A DNA stretch of 64,000 nucleotides, from contig NC_087069.1 in the NCBI RefSeq assembly GCF_963678635.1, positions 30,108,776 to 30,172,775 of the forward strand, in the 5' to 3' direction. Below are positions 1 through 11,365 of this stretch, in pieces. Position 1 is the stretch's first letter, and every line of letters begins with the position of its first letter. The position numbers were made by a program, and so were the translations under genes. This stretch comes from Symsagittifera roscoffensis. Its lineage: Eukaryota > Xenacoelomorpha > Acoela > Convolutidae. The notes under the pieces are model-generated. The model was not told the origin of the DNA and did not search any database. It saw only the letters and a program-made list of their open reading frames with translations.

Positions 1-106
1 TCGCTAGAGGCACTTTTGTAAGGCAAAAAGGCCATGACAAATTTGCCACTTTTGACGTATGCAAAACTTCCGATTTGCTTCATTAGCTGCACATTTACCT
101 TCTCTC
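1..106 (-). CDS. Serpin gene, exon 2 (partial, runs off left edge)
   Basis: This is the second coding exon of the serpin whose first exon is 576-1134. On the minus strand a 3' splice site (TTATTTAAG) ends at 107 and the exon starts at 106. Exon 1 ends in phase 1 with a single G, and the first two bases here complete a Gly codon. The frame then reads EKVNVQLMKQIGSFAYV and later FLPYKS. This matches the serpin block after strand s3A (v.V.mM.q.g.f.y, then the LPY strand). The frame stays open to the window edge. The phase match and the family motif together support the exon. The reactive-centre loop lies outside the window, so neither inhibitory activity nor the target protease can be judged. 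Confidence 0.8.
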
Positions 107-575
107 CTTAAATAACCAGAATTCAAGATAAATCTAAATGCACCAGAAAAGCAAGTTAGGTTTCACAATTTGAAAAACAAGATAGTTTTCAGAATTTGAA
201 AAACAAGATAGTTTTCAGAATTTGAAAAACAAGTTAGTTTTCAGAATTTGAAAAACAAGATAGTTTTCAGAATTGAATTCTTCTATACAACTTAAAAGGG
301 TATCGCATATAAAAAATATGCGATAACCTAACAGGAAATATTATAATTTCAATTTTATCTTGCACATTACGAAGCCAAACTGTGTATTTTTAATACATTT
401 TACCAGGTTATTTAAATTGTATAAACCAATCGCGAAGGTAAACAGTGTATACAAACACATTATTAAGTAGTTCATTTGACGGTTCATTACGAAATTTAAG
501 GCATAAGGCAAATCACCAACTGAAGCACTAAGAACGCGCCTTTACCCCTTAAACTTATGTTGAAAAAAAGCTCAC
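107..575 (-). other. Serpin intron 1
   Basis: A 469-bp GT-AG intron (GTGAGC donor at 575, AAG acceptor ending at 107). It is AT-rich and carries a short tandem repeat at 167-274. No other coding signal was seen. Confidence 0.75.
167..274. repeat. 26-bp tandem repeat, about 4 copies, in serpin intron
   Basis: Four head-to-tail copies of a 26-bp unit of the form AATTTGAAAAACAAGATAGT plus TTTCAG. They are nearly identical: one copy has GTTAG for GATAG, and the first has an altered lead-in. The unit ends in TTTCAG, so it places several decoy 3' splice-site-like sequences on the plus strand. The gene is on the minus strand, so these are unlikely to matter for splicing. Confidence 0.9.
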
Positions 576-1134
576 CAGATAGAAGATTGAACTCTCCTTC
601 ATCGGTATCCTCTTTCTCGAAAGGCTTCGCCCATTTTCCCTTCATGTACACCGCATTCACTAGCGCCATCACGTGATCTTCAGTTGTGTCTTTTATCAAA
701 TCTTTTATTTTTCCATTAGTCTCTTTTTTTACCCAGTCATTCACTATTTTCTCGCCCTCTTGCGACCCAAATTTCGCATTCTCAACATGCGCGGTGAACT
801 CCGATTTCAAGTGATCTACAAACGCCGTTTCTGGTTCGAATCCCTCTTGAAGAAAGAGTCCATTTGCCGTTGTTAGCGTGAACAAATCATTTGATGATTC
901 TGTCAACTTTCTGATCACATGTTGAGCGTCTTGATTTTCGTTTTTCGAATTAATCGACAAGGATTTCTCCAGCTCTGTTTTGGTTTTGCCGGTGGCGCCG
1001 TGTTTAAGCATGGACATGCATATGAAGACGCTCACTGGTGATATTGCAGAGTTAGCTTCTTCGGCTGTTTGTACATAGTGACTTGTGAGTGAATGGGAAA
1101 AATTAGCAGCCGATGCGAAACTCTGTTCTGCCAT
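576..1134 (-). CDS. Serpin gene, exon 1 (N-terminal 186 codons)
   Basis: First coding exon of a serine protease inhibitor family protein. The start is ATG at 1134-1132, in the context TTTGAAATGG. The exon ends at 576 before a GTGAGC donor (phase 1). Open frame past that point is intron read-through. Family marks seen: NSAISPVSVFICMSMLKHGA (helix B region, residues ~28-47), TKTELEKSL, LFTLTTANGLFL, FGSQEGEKIVNDWVKKET with GKIKDLI (helix F region), and NAVYMKGKWAKPF, the classic strand s3A signature. There is no N-terminal signal peptide: MAEQSFASAANFSHSL resembles intracellular (clade B-like) serpins, so a cytoplasmic or nucleocytoplasmic site is inferred. Full serpins are ~370-400 residues, so about half is present here. 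The exon reads cleanly with no internal stops and looks like a functional gene. Confidence 0.9.
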
Positions 1135-1285
1135 TTCAAAACGAACCCAGTTTTCTCCAATTCAGAGAACTTCAACTTCAACGCTAGAATTTTCCGGCAA
1201 TTAGGTTACCAACACAACAGCAAACGCTATCTGAAATCGAAACAGAAGCTAATGAGCTAGCCTAGACTCAAAGGTTCCACCGCAA

Positions 1286-1291
1286 TTTATA
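1286..1291 (-). promoter_or_regulatory. Candidate TATA box of the serpin gene
   Basis: On the minus strand TATAAA lies ~150 bp upstream of the serpin ATG, in the context GATCTATAAATTGCGG. A start of transcription near 1255-1262 would give a 5' leader of ~120-130 nt. This rests on motif and position only; no Inr was confirmed. Confidence 0.4.
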
Positions 1292-1379
1292 GATCTTTTT
1301 CAGCTAACTCAACTAAAACCAAGATCCATTAAGCTTAATTAAATAAGTAAATATCATGATAACATCCCGGGTCGAGGTC

Positions 1380-2560
1380 CCCGGACTCAAGTCCAGACTT
1401 TCGCGACGATACTTTGACATGTCCAGACTTTGGCGACCAAAACCTGGCATTTCCAGACTTTTGCGACTATGATGATCCGTCGCGACTTTCGCGACCTAAG
1501 CGGAGGTGGCGCGACCAAAACATCGCGACTCATATTTGGTATGTCCAGACTCTGGCGACCAATAGTTGCCGTTTCCAGACTTTCGCGACCAAAAAACTAA
1601 GGCGCGACTTTCGCGACTGAGGCGGATACGGCGCGATCCTGCGGCTCAGGAAACCGCGTGACCGGCGCGACCAAACATAGCCATTTCCAGACTTTTCATA
1701 CCTAGATGGAGACGGCGCGATTTTGCAGATCAACATGGAGACGGCGCGAATTTGAAAAAAGTTTTTCAGGGCTTTCGCGACCGAGGTGGAGACGGCACGA
1801 CTTTCGCGACCAAGGTGGATAGGATAAGGCGCGACTCAAAAAGCATTGTCGCGACCGGCCTGGCCAGCGCGACCAAAAAGTGCACTTTCAAGACTTTCGC
1901 GACCGAGGTGGAGACGGCGCGACTTTCCAGACCGAAGCGGAGACGGCGCGACCAAGAATAATTTCATCGCGACCGTAGTGGAAGCGGCGCGACTTTCGCG
2001 TTCAGAGTGGAGACGGCGCGACTTTTCAGGCCAAGGAGGAGACGGCGCGACTTTTCAGACCAAGGCGGAGACGGCGCGACTTTCCAGACCGAGGCAGAGA
2101 CGACGCGACTAAGAAACAATTCTTTGCGACCGTGGTAGACACGACGCGACTTTAGCAATCACAGTGGAGACAGCCCAGACCACGGTGTATATGGCGCAAC
2201 TTTCCAGAACAAGACGGACGCGGCGCGACTTTCCAGACCGAGGCGGATACGGCGCGACTTTCCAGACCATCGCGGAGACGGCGCGACCAAGAATCGATTC
2301 CTCGCGACCAAGGCGGAGACGACGCGAATTTTGCAGACCAAAGCGGAGACGGCGCGACTTTTCAGACCAAGACGGAGCGACTTTTCAGACGGAAGCGGAG
2401 GTGGCGCGAACAAGATTATAATCCTCGCGACTGAGGTGGATACGATGCGACTTTCCAGACCAGGGTGGAGATGGCATGACTTTCCAGACCAAGGCGGAGA
2501 CGGCGCGATTTTCCAGACCGAGGCTGAGACGTCTATGCAATTTGGGTCTAAATCCGGATG
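1380..2560. repeat. GC-rich 29-bp degenerate minisatellite
   Basis: About 40 degenerate units built on GCGACTTTCCAGACC followed by GAGGCGGAGACGGC. The spacing is 29 bp where it can be measured cleanly (GCGAC at 2225 and 2254). Each unit carries several CpG dinucleotides, in sharp contrast to the AT-rich surroundings. The left part (1380-1750) is more diverged and has variants such as GCGACCAAAAC. The repeat is open in several frames on both strands because the unit is GC-rich and stop-poor. Those frames encode only repeat-derived Arg/Ser/Pro-rich peptide and are not called as genes. Confidence 0.9.
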
Positions 2561-3245
2561 TTGCGCGACCCTTAAGGTCTGGTCTGGACATGAGTCTGGG
2601 ACCTCGAACCGGGAAGACAGAGAAATCCGACGAGACTTCAAGCCGAAGTGACTTCAGGACAAAATATAGACTTCAAAAGCACCTCAAAATGCTAAATTTT
2701 CATCTGTATAGTAGCATTCAACAAATAGGCAAGTTTAAACCATTATAAATGTTATTTGTGGCAATACACCACCTGGGAATGGCATTCATTAATTACATCA
2801 CCCGGATTTTGCAATGCATAAATTATACAGAAGAAAAACCTTTCTACAAAGATTTTAAAATTAACATTACTAAAAATCACTTCGTGGCTCAAAATTTATT
2901 TTAGAAGAAGCCAATTACTGGTGAAATCGAGAAACTTTTCAAAATAGTCTTGAAAATATTCTACTTTATGACTATTTGAGAAAATGTTCGGCTCGAAGAC
3001 CCTGACTTTACGATTCGGCTTGAAGTTCCGTTGGCCTGATATCCAGCACCCAATTAAAATATGGGCCCTTTACCAGACTCGGTAAACAATTTTGATTGAT
3101 AGATGTAATGACGCCATTCAGTCTGCTTTGAGACATTTATTTCAGGGTTTCTGAGCGAAAGTCCTTCTCGAATCTCTGCTAGTTTTGAAATATTGAGTGA
3201 AAAAAATTATTGTGTTGTGGTCTGGTAAAAAGTCGGTCTGGTAAC
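2561..3245. other. No gene recognised
   Basis: AT-rich sequence between the minisatellite and the 1.6-kb duplication. Near 3225-3270 the motif TCGGTCTGGTAA occurs three times in close succession, and the last occurrence begins the duplicated segment. No coding or RNA signal was seen. Confidence 0.5.
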
Positions 3246-4904
3246 AATCGGTCTGGTAAAAGATATAGTCCCATCATTGAAGGAGTTAATTGAATAAAAA
3301 CAACAGAGTAAAGTTTTTTTTTCGGAATAATTTAAATAACTGCTAGCACGCGTAGAAATTCAAAGTGAAAAGTTACATAAATAGTTTAATTGTTTGTTCA
3401 ATTGGACGATGATATCTAAGCCGATTGACAAAGGAAGCTGCAAAATGTTGCGCTCGATAGGATGGACTTTTCACCATTAGACCTCATGCAAAATTGATGT
3501 CATTAATTTGATATACAAGATAATTAACGGTGTCTTATGAAATCAATTAATGGTACTTCATTTTAATAGAAGACCAACATACCGAAGAGCCAGTTGGCCG
3601 AAAAGGCAAAAATTTTATTTATTGTCAGATCGGAGGTTCTATTATACGTTCGTATAGGTTTCATCTGACATACTACCTTAACTCTCTAACTAATACCATT
3701 ACATCTGATTCCACTGCAGCCCAACAGCCATAAGAGCCCAGGACAAAAAATCCACGCCAATCAAAAAGTAATATTTGAAAGGAGCACAAAAACAATCCTA
3801 ACAGGTTTATCACAGGAAACAAAGTTATTGGTTCTCATGATTTTTTAAGGGTTTGATTTGTGGTGCCACTGCTTGCTTCCAGTGAATTGAACTTCTGGTT
3901 GAACGAATGAACCTGAACTGTTTCTAAAAAAGCATGTGAAGCGAGGGGTAGCGGCCCTGAAAAAGCAAAGCCATGCCGTTGTGCCAGACGGTGATTGCAT
4001 AGCTTGTACTAATGTTACTTGAAGCCGCGTTGTCTTGAAGTTTGAAGAGAGCTGAATGGAACAAAGGATATTATTTAATATCGGAAAGAACTTTCCAATA
4101 AGAGTTAAAGATTAAAAAGCACTAATTTGGATATGAAATTGAACCCCAGGGTTATCAATAACTGTCTTGAGGCTAGCTGCTATGAATTGGCTATCATTAT
4201 GATTGATCTGAGTTTTTGCGGTTTCTTCAGCTGTTCAACTAATTGCCTTGCTTGTATAGGACTGGGGTTGAGCTGATAACGGTGCCTGCGCTAAATAGAG
4301 TAAGGACCTCGTCGCAAATTAGGCCTCGTCGTCATTGGAACTTTGACAACCCCATTCTGCGCCACATCAATGGGTAGTAGATTCAGTATCACGCTTTTTA
4401 GTGAATGCGTCTCCATCTAACATCAGCAACATTTTGCCTGCTTGACTTTATCCATAGATAAATTTCAATGTCACAGTTTTGCATGTCCTTTTTAGTTTGA
4501 TTATGATGTTGATGTGAGTGCAATGACCTAATTTCGTTGCTTCATTATCAATATTTCCCCAACAATGACTCTACTTACAGGTTGAAAAACCAACTTTAAT
4601 CCCTTGAAAAAACTTTTTCTTTTCCAAAAAGCACTATTCTGTTTAAAGCCTCCCATTAGAAGTTGAAAATTAGAATGAATTAAATTGCTATTTAGAGGTG
4701 AGCTCTAATCTTCGATAACTTCATTACCGCGTAGTTTCAATCCTTCAAATTTTAACTAACAAATGGGATATTTAAAATGACGTGGCATATTATGGTATAA
4801 AAAACTGTTTTGTCACTGGGATTTAATAAGTATGGGAAAATTTCGTAACTTCGTCCTGTCACATTTCATAACTAACGGCAGTAATTAGAGAATGAGCGTC
4901 TCTT
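3246..4904. repeat. Tandem duplication, copy A (~1.66 kb)
   Basis: This segment and 4975-6576 are near-identical direct copies. Both begin AATCGGTCTGGTAAAAGATA and end ...AATGAGCGTCTC. Copy A retains a ~35-bp stretch near 4050-4090 and a ~27-bp stretch near 4352-4378 that are absent from copy B. A hairpin-like stretch at 3623-3670 (TGTCAGAT ... ATCTGACA, with inner TATACG/CGTATA) is present in both. There is no long open frame and no known transposon signature. Confidence 0.9.
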
Positions 4905-4974
4905 CAATCGGTCTGGTAAAAGATATAGTCTCATCATTGAAGGAGTTAATTGAAAAAAAAATGAGCGTCCATTC
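4905..4974. repeat. Partial third unit at the junction of the 1.6-kb duplication
   Basis: A 70-bp piece that repeats the start of the 1.6-kb unit (CGGTCTGGTAAAAGATATAG, then TCATCATTGAAGGAGTTAAT) before the same sequence begins copy B. It is a short extra partial unit at the junction, as expected from slippage or repeated unequal exchange at the breakpoint. Confidence 0.85.
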
Positions 4975-6576
4975 AATCGGTCTGGTAAAAGATATAGTCT
5001 CATCATTGAAGGAGTTAATTGAAAAAAAAAAACAACAGAGTAATGTTTTTTTCGGAATAGTTTAAATAACTGCTAGCACGCGTAGAAATTCAGAGTGAAA
5101 AGTTACATAAATAGTTTAATTGTTTTTTTTTTCAATTGGACGATGATATCAAAGCCGATTGACAAAGGAAGCTGCAAAATGTTGCGCTCGATAGGATGGA
5201 CTTTTCACCATTAGACCTCATGCAAAATTGATGTCATTAATTTGATATACAAGATACTTAACGGTGTCTTATGAAATCAATTAATGGTACTTCATTTTAA
5301 TAGAAGACCAACATACCGAAGAGCCAGTTGGCCGAAAAGGCAAAAATTTTATTTATTGTCAGATCGGAGGTTCTATTATACGTTCGTATAGGTTTCATCT
5401 GACATACTACCTTAACTCTCTAACTAATACCATTACATCTGATTCCACTGCAGCCCAACAACCATAAGAGCCCAGGACAAAAAATCCACGCCAATCAAAA
5501 AGTAATATTTGAAAGGAGCACAAAAAGAATCCTAACAAGTTTATCACAGGAAACAAAGTTATTGGTTCTCATGGTTTTTTAAAGGTTTGATTTGTGGTGC
5601 CACTGCTTGCTTCCAGTGAATTGAACTTCTGGTTGAACGAATGAACCTGAACTGTTTCTAAAAAAGCATGTGAAGCGAGGGGTAGCGGCCCTGAAAAAGC
5701 AAAGTCATGCCGTTGTGCCAGACGGTGATTGCATAGCTTGTACTAATGTTACTTGAAGCCGCGTTGTCTTGAAGTTTGAAGAGAGACCTTTCCAATAAGA
5801 GTTAAAGATTAAAAAGCACTAATTTGGATATGAAATTGAACCCCAGGGTTATCACTAACTGTCTTGAGGCTAGCTGCTATGAATTGGCTATCATTATGAT
5901 TGATCTGAGTTTTTGCGGTTTCTTCAGCTGTTCAACTAATTGCCTTGCTTGTATAGGACTGGGGTTGAACTGATAACGGTGCCTGCGCTAAATAGAGTAA
6001 GGACCTCGTCGCAAATTAGGCCTCGTCGTCATTGGAACATTGACAACCCAGATTCAGTATCACGCTTTTTAGTGAATGCGTCTCCATCTAACATCAGCAA
6101 CATTTTGCCTGCTTGACTTTATCCATAGATAAATTTCGATGTCACAGTTTTGCATGTCCTTTTTAGTTTGATTATGATGTTGATGTGAGTGCAATGACCT
6201 AATTTCGTTGCTTCATTATCAATATTTCTCCAACAATGACTCTACTTACAGGTTGAAAAACCAACTTTAATCCCTTGAAAAAAACTTTTTCTTTTCCAAA
6301 AAGCACTATTCTGTTTAAAGCCTCCCATTAGAAGTTGAAAATTAGAATGAATTAAATTGCTATTTAGAGGTGAGCTCTAATCTTCGATAACTTCATTACC
6401 GCGTAGTTTCAATCCTTCAAATTTTAACTAACAAATGGGATATTTAAAATGACGTGGCATATTATGGTATAAAAAACTGTTTTGTCACTGGGATTTAATA
6501 AGTATGGGAAAATTTCGTAACTTCGTCCTGTCACATTTCATAACTAACAGCAGTAATTAGAGAATGAGCGTCTCAT
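4975..6576. repeat. Tandem duplication, copy B (~1.60 kb)
   Basis: Direct copy of 3246-4904 with a few substitutions, two small deletions relative to copy A and some homopolymer length changes. After 6576 the sequence diverges from anything following copy A. No gene is visible in it. Confidence 0.9.
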
Positions 6577-8390
6577 TCTACAAGGTAATGTAGAATTTCT
6601 TTCCTCTTCACTGCAAAAACTGTCTAAAGTGAGTCTTGAGCACCAAAACAGCCAGGGGTGAAAAACCAGTACTCGCAAAATCTCAAAGACAACACTGGTG
6701 GACAAAATGTAACGTAAAAATTGGTTTTTACTCAACAAGTCTGATGAAAACTTGGGTAAATTAAACAAGTAAATCGTGAATCCTCGCAACTACTTAGTGA
6801 TAACCCATATCATTTGCTGTTGATAGATGCAAAAAATTAGTTTAAGTTGAAATAAAAGATGGTTTAAAGTAGTCTGTGAAATCTTGGCACAAAGTCTTTT
6901 TGAAGAGTAAAACCTACTTTTTGAGTTTAATTTTGTCCACCGTATGTCTTACGTTCCTGCGTTGGTCATGTTTATCTTTGGATATGACTAACACTTAATC
7001 ATCCTTTGATACATTAAGATTTAGATAAAAAAGGTTTGAACTCTAATTCGTTGAATTAATTAACTACACCCGTAAACCATTTGTAAATAATTAAACAAAG
7101 CAAAGAGACAAACTATCAAAAGTAAGCGCATTATAGAGTTCATCTAGGTTCGCCTCATAAACCAGCACTGTTTCAAAACAGCGCTGGTGTTGAAGTTATA
7201 ATATTTGCACCACTAGAATCTACCAACACCAACTTGGGCCCGGTCAGTATACAATGGAATGGTCATTGAGCTTATTATTGTTCCGACTTTCGTCAAAAAA
7301 GTAACGGAATATTCAACTTTTGAACTAGCCATTTTTGACAGAATTTTTTTTTTTATCATTCGAAACGTATTGTTGTTCTGAGCTTAAAATTGAACAGATA
7401 TTTTATCTGTGATCATTTTTCGTAAAGTTATGTGGGTTTAAAGATTGACATTTTGGCCAATTTGGGACAATTAACGATGATTTCTCAAAAAAAATTTAAA
7501 AATGCTCCTTATTTTATTACATTTATTTTTTTTAAAGTTATTAATGCTCCATAGACCTTAAAAGGCAGTCGGAAAATTCAAGGCTTCGTACCGATACGAG
7601 GAGTTTTTTACTTGTTTTTTACGTGAAAAAAATGACGTATGTGAGACTTTCACTTCTGACTACACAATTTATCAGCTCCGCATTCCGATCGTGCAATGTA
7701 CATTCGGGTGCGTTTTAATTAAAAAAAAAACTTATTCTACTTTTCTTTCAACGCAAATTTGGGTAACACAAATAAGCATCGGAATGCGGAGCGATTCATA
7801 CGATATTTAAAAAAAAATTAAAAAAATTTCTCAAGCGACAAACACCGTTTTGAAATTTTCGATTTTTATAGCCCAATTTCGAGCAAACTAGCGATCCAAC
7901 ATGCTTATTCGCCAACATGCTACCATCGAAGATTTGTGGAAAAATCCCCTACTAGTCGTAGAAGAACTCGCGGAGATATTCTCAGAGCAGTCCACGGAGC
8001 AATAACAACAACAACATGCTTATTATATGACGATATCTGGATGGTTCCTTTGCGTGGATCCTGACCTCGGCGATCTCGAAGGACTATTAGTGGCTCGCTG
8101 AGATGCTGAGCGTCCTGGTGCTCCATTTGATGCTCCATGCTGTATTTCTGCTATTGGACCCATTATGCTTTTGGGCCATTCTCCTTTTTGCTCCGCCTCC
8201 TAGTTAAGTATTTCAAGTTTCGGAAACTAAAGGCAGACACATACAAGGCGAACGCAAACAAAGAAAAGCGAAGGAAAGGCAACTGAAGATTCAGGGATTG
8301 AAAGAGCTGAAAATATCGACTGAACTTTCAATGGCTATGCGGGTATTTAGACAAGTCGTTAGATAAATCATCCAATAGTGTTTTAAAGGT
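6577..8390. other. No gene recognised; AT-rich with one inverted repeat
   Basis: A mostly AT-rich stretch with long A and T runs. The only clear structure is an inverted repeat: GCTCCGCATTCCGAT near 7675-7689 and its reverse complement near 7777-7791, with a loop of about 90 bases. This may be a degraded hairpin element. Short open frames here have no recognisable family features. Confidence 0.4.
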
Positions 8391-9282
8391 ATGAAGCATA
8401 TTCAGTATCTCAAATCTCCCAAGAGCTTCATGAGTTCGTTTAATAATAAATCGCCTAAAAATGAGCCGAAAAGGACAATATCACCAGCAGGATCTAACCA
8501 AGGAAATAACAGAGTCGAATGTGCAAAGGCAAACAGACCATGCGAAAGAAAATGGAAAATAGGGCTTATGTGAAAGAGCTGCAAAAATTTGAAATAGGGT
8601 AGGCTTAGAGCAGATCAGCTCATCATTTACCCTCTTCAAGTCGCTACCTATTGCTGTTTTTTTGTTTATTTAGTTATATCAATTTATTTTGACTCGAATG
8701 AATTTATTCTTCTCCTTCTCTTCTTCAAGAATGAAGGATATACTTTCTTAAAGGCAAATCAACGATGTAATTAAGTTGGCGATAACCGAACCAAAATCAA
8801 AAGTGAAAAAAATGAACTCATGCTATGTGTCAAGAATTGAATATCACTCAATGAAAAGAAGATCAACAACCTGAAAACATTATTGGAATCAGAATTGTTC
8901 CAGCCTCATACTCACGGAGACAATACAAAAAGTCTTGGCCTCGACAACAGCAAACAGTGACGAGCAAAGAGAGTCAACGGAGAGCACACTGAGAAAAGTT
9001 GTTGAGCACTGTACTGAGGCCCAAATAGCTGAGAACGATATATCCGTTGCCCATAGATTGCCTTCCCGGAATAACAAAAAACAAACCAGTTATTGTTTGT
9101 TTTTTAGAGGAGGAAATAATTTGAGGATGACAGAAGCAAAATCAAAAGTGAAAAATGATTTGATGCTATGGGTCAAGAATGAAATACCACACAAGGAAAA
9201 GAAGGTCAACCTGAAAACATTATCGTTTCACAGGTTGACAGCAAAACTAAGTAGAAACAATAGTTTAAATAGAGAGCGATGA
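8391..9282 (+). pseudogene. Decayed LINE ORF1-like gene, relic 1
   Basis: A broken plus-strand coding relic. The clearest part is 8935-9282. It reads AQIAENDISVAHRLPSRN followed by a basic stretch, which resembles the conserved ENDI..AHRLP core of ORF1 proteins from LINE-type retrotransposons (an RNA-binding, coiled-coil type protein). The segment 8391-8573 (FMSSFNNKSPKNEPKR) may be the N-terminal part, separated by stops and frame changes. The same core recurs at 11691-11960 (relic 2), and the shared DNA includes an upstream stretch (TCAGAATT..TCCAGCC). No intact ORF1 or linked reverse transcriptase is visible. The class assignment comes from a single motif. Confidence 0.5.
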
Positions 9283-9320
9283 AAGAGTAGTATATCCACT
9301 TCTTCTTGACTTCTGACATG

Positions 9321-9688
9321 TCTTGACTTCTGACACGTATTTTAGCAGTTGGGCCTATAACCTTTCACAGGTTGGCTGCAAAACTAAGTATAATCAACAG
9401 TTTAATTAGAGTGATAAAAGCGTAGTAAATCAATTTCTATATATATGGAAAGTCAACCGCCTGTTGAGATCTGAGCTCGTGATATGACAGCGCGCGATAT
9501 CGCGTGACAACGTGCGATGTCATATCACGAGCTCAGATCTCAACAGGCGGTTAACTTTCTATATATATAGAAACTGATTTACTACTCTTTTATCACTCTC
9601 TAATTAAACTGTTGATTATACTTAGTTTTGCAGCCAACCTGTGAAAGGTTATGGGCCCAACTGCTAAAATTCGTGTCAGAAGTCAAGA
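9321..9688. repeat. Large near-perfect palindrome (arms ~177 bp, 14-bp spacer)
   Basis: The left arm starts TCTTGACTTCTGACACG at 9321 and the right arm ends with its reverse complement at 9688. The inner ends pair GATATGACAGCGCGCG (9481-9496) with CGTGCGATGTCATATC (9511-9526). The spacer is 9497-9510. The arms differ by a few substitutions and small indels. Part of each arm (TTTCACAGGTTGGCTGCAAA ...) is also related to 9227-9290 in relic 1, so the palindrome seems to be built from the 3' end of that relic. Foldback or MITE-like origin is possible, but no target site duplication was identified. Confidence 0.9.
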
Positions 9689-9907
9689 TTGACTGACTTA
9701 ACAAAAAAAATCTGAGAGAGCAAGCTGTAAATTGTTGACACATTTTAAGTAAAAAAAAGACAAACGAGGAAAAAGTCACAAAGAAGATAGTGAACTGAGA
9801 GATAAACAACAGAGCAATACAAAGAGTCATTGAGACAATTCAGTGATCAAAGAAGTCAGAGATCTGGAGTCACAAGGAAAGCTGAAAGAAGCACACGAAA
9901 GATAGAT

Positions 9908-9970
9908 ACACACAGAGAGAAAGAGAGAGAGAGAGAGAGGGAGGAGAGGGAGAGAGAAAGGAAGAGACAA
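9908..9970. repeat. GA-rich simple repeat
   Basis: A purine-only run of GA dinucleotides with GGA and GAAA interruptions, preceded by a short CACACA run. A typical microsatellite. Confidence 0.9.
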
Positions 9971-10745
9971 AAAACAGTGACAGATAGAAACTGACAAACT
10001 GTTCAATTTGATTAACTAAATTGATGTGGTGTTTCATAAATTTCTAAATATTTGTAGTTGCATGGGGGGATCGTAATCCATCGCTGCTAAATCTGAACCC
10101 CAACCTGATCTAAAGAGTAGAAGTTCTACAAAAGAAAACACTACAAATTTTCTATTTGGCTAATCTATATTGCTATGTATGAAGTCTGTGAAGTAACCGT
10201 AGCTTTGCTGAATGGCTGATGTGTTATTCAGTACGCTTATCGTTAGGTTTCGGATCAGACTTAGGTAATGAGATACATGATTATTTATATTATGCGCTGC
10301 GATATGTTTGCTGATATGTTGACAGAATTTTTGTCATTGAAAAGTTCGTGGAACATAAGGTTTTTGTTCAGAGCAATACGGTTTAGGTGAAAAAAGGTCT
10401 TAGTCAGAGAGAATAAAGTTTCCAGGAAAAGAAAATATTTTTTGTACTTTGCAGAGCAATTTGAGGCTAGAATTTTTCATCTTAACTGAATAAAGTTATC
10501 AATAGAGAAGTCGATGTTAGAAATAATGCAAATGCAGAACAGAAAGAGGCATCAGTAAGAAAAGGGAGAGAAATTTTAGGTGAAAAAATTGCATGTTTGG
10601 TATGGGTAGGTCCAATGTTCAGACAGAAATCTGTTCTGTTTTTAACACCCTTTAAAGAACAAAACGGAGTCAAAGGTTCTAGGCAAAGAAAGAGTTGAGT
10701 TTTTTGTGAAACATTCTCAAGGAAATTCGAAAAAAGTTTCAATGA
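9971..10745. other. No gene recognised
   Basis: AT-rich sequence upstream of the copia-like relic. It may contain further decayed parts of that element, but no frame gives a recognisable domain. Confidence 0.35.
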
Positions 10746-11270
10746 GTACCAGAAAACTCAAAAAACTTAGTGTCTGTCTCAAAGCTTACTAGAAGAGGGG
10801 CTAAAGTAGTTTTTGGAGAAAGGCCATGTATTGATCAAGGAAATGGGACTGTTTATCCACTTATTGAGCCAGGATATCTTTTCATTTCAAAAAATATTAT
10901 GATTCAGAAATCACGAAAAAAAAGTGTTGATAAAGTGGAAAACAATTCTTCAGAGTTCAGAGTCAATAAGACTTATTTTTGCAGAGAGACAGAAGAGAAG
11001 ATTGAGAATTTTAGTGAGCAAAATGAGAACTTGATGATAAATGACGATGATATAATGAAAGGGCTGGAGCTGGAAAATGAGTCTAGAGCCCCTCCAAAAA
11101 CTGAAACATCATTAGATAAACGAGGTAAGGAGGAGTCGAGAAACTTATGCGAGGTTAAGAAGTTTCAGAGTATGAACATGAAGTTAGGTTCAAAGATAAG
11201 GGAGAGAAGGAAGTTAGAAAGCAGAGCAGGCAAATTGATCAGGATATTTGAGCTAGGACAGAAAAAGTGA
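10746..11270 (+). pseudogene. Ty1/copia-like polyprotein relic (GAG-pre-integrase region)
   Basis: Reading in frame from 10746, the N-terminus is VPENSKNLVSVSKLTRRGAK, then VVF. This is close to the conserved block after the protease in copia-type elements (VP.l.kNLlSvskLt..G..v.F). An in-frame stop at 10743 precedes it, and there is no upstream protease in the same frame. The rest (to 11270) is Lys/Glu-rich and cannot be assigned; integrase and reverse transcriptase motifs are absent. The block is short but quite specific, so I favour a copia remnant. A chance similarity in a low-complexity frame is the alternative. Confidence 0.5.
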
Positions 11271-11365
11271 TATTGCTCTCAACAAATATCGCATGGGACA
11301 TGGTAAAACTGAACCTCCAGACTAGTTTTAGGCTATGAAGTAACGCTTATTTTGAAAGGAGAAAT

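Noticed and set aside
1414-2748. Many overlapping open frames of 60-160 codons on both strands
   Set aside because: All lie in the GC-rich 29-bp minisatellite. The peptides are simple translations of the repeat, and frames are open on both strands at once.
7920-8138. 72-codon minus-strand frame
   Set aside because: No recognisable domain, no splice context, and decayed repeats around it.
10482-10742. 86-codon minus-strand frame
   Set aside because: No family features; it lies antisense to the region upstream of the copia-like relic.
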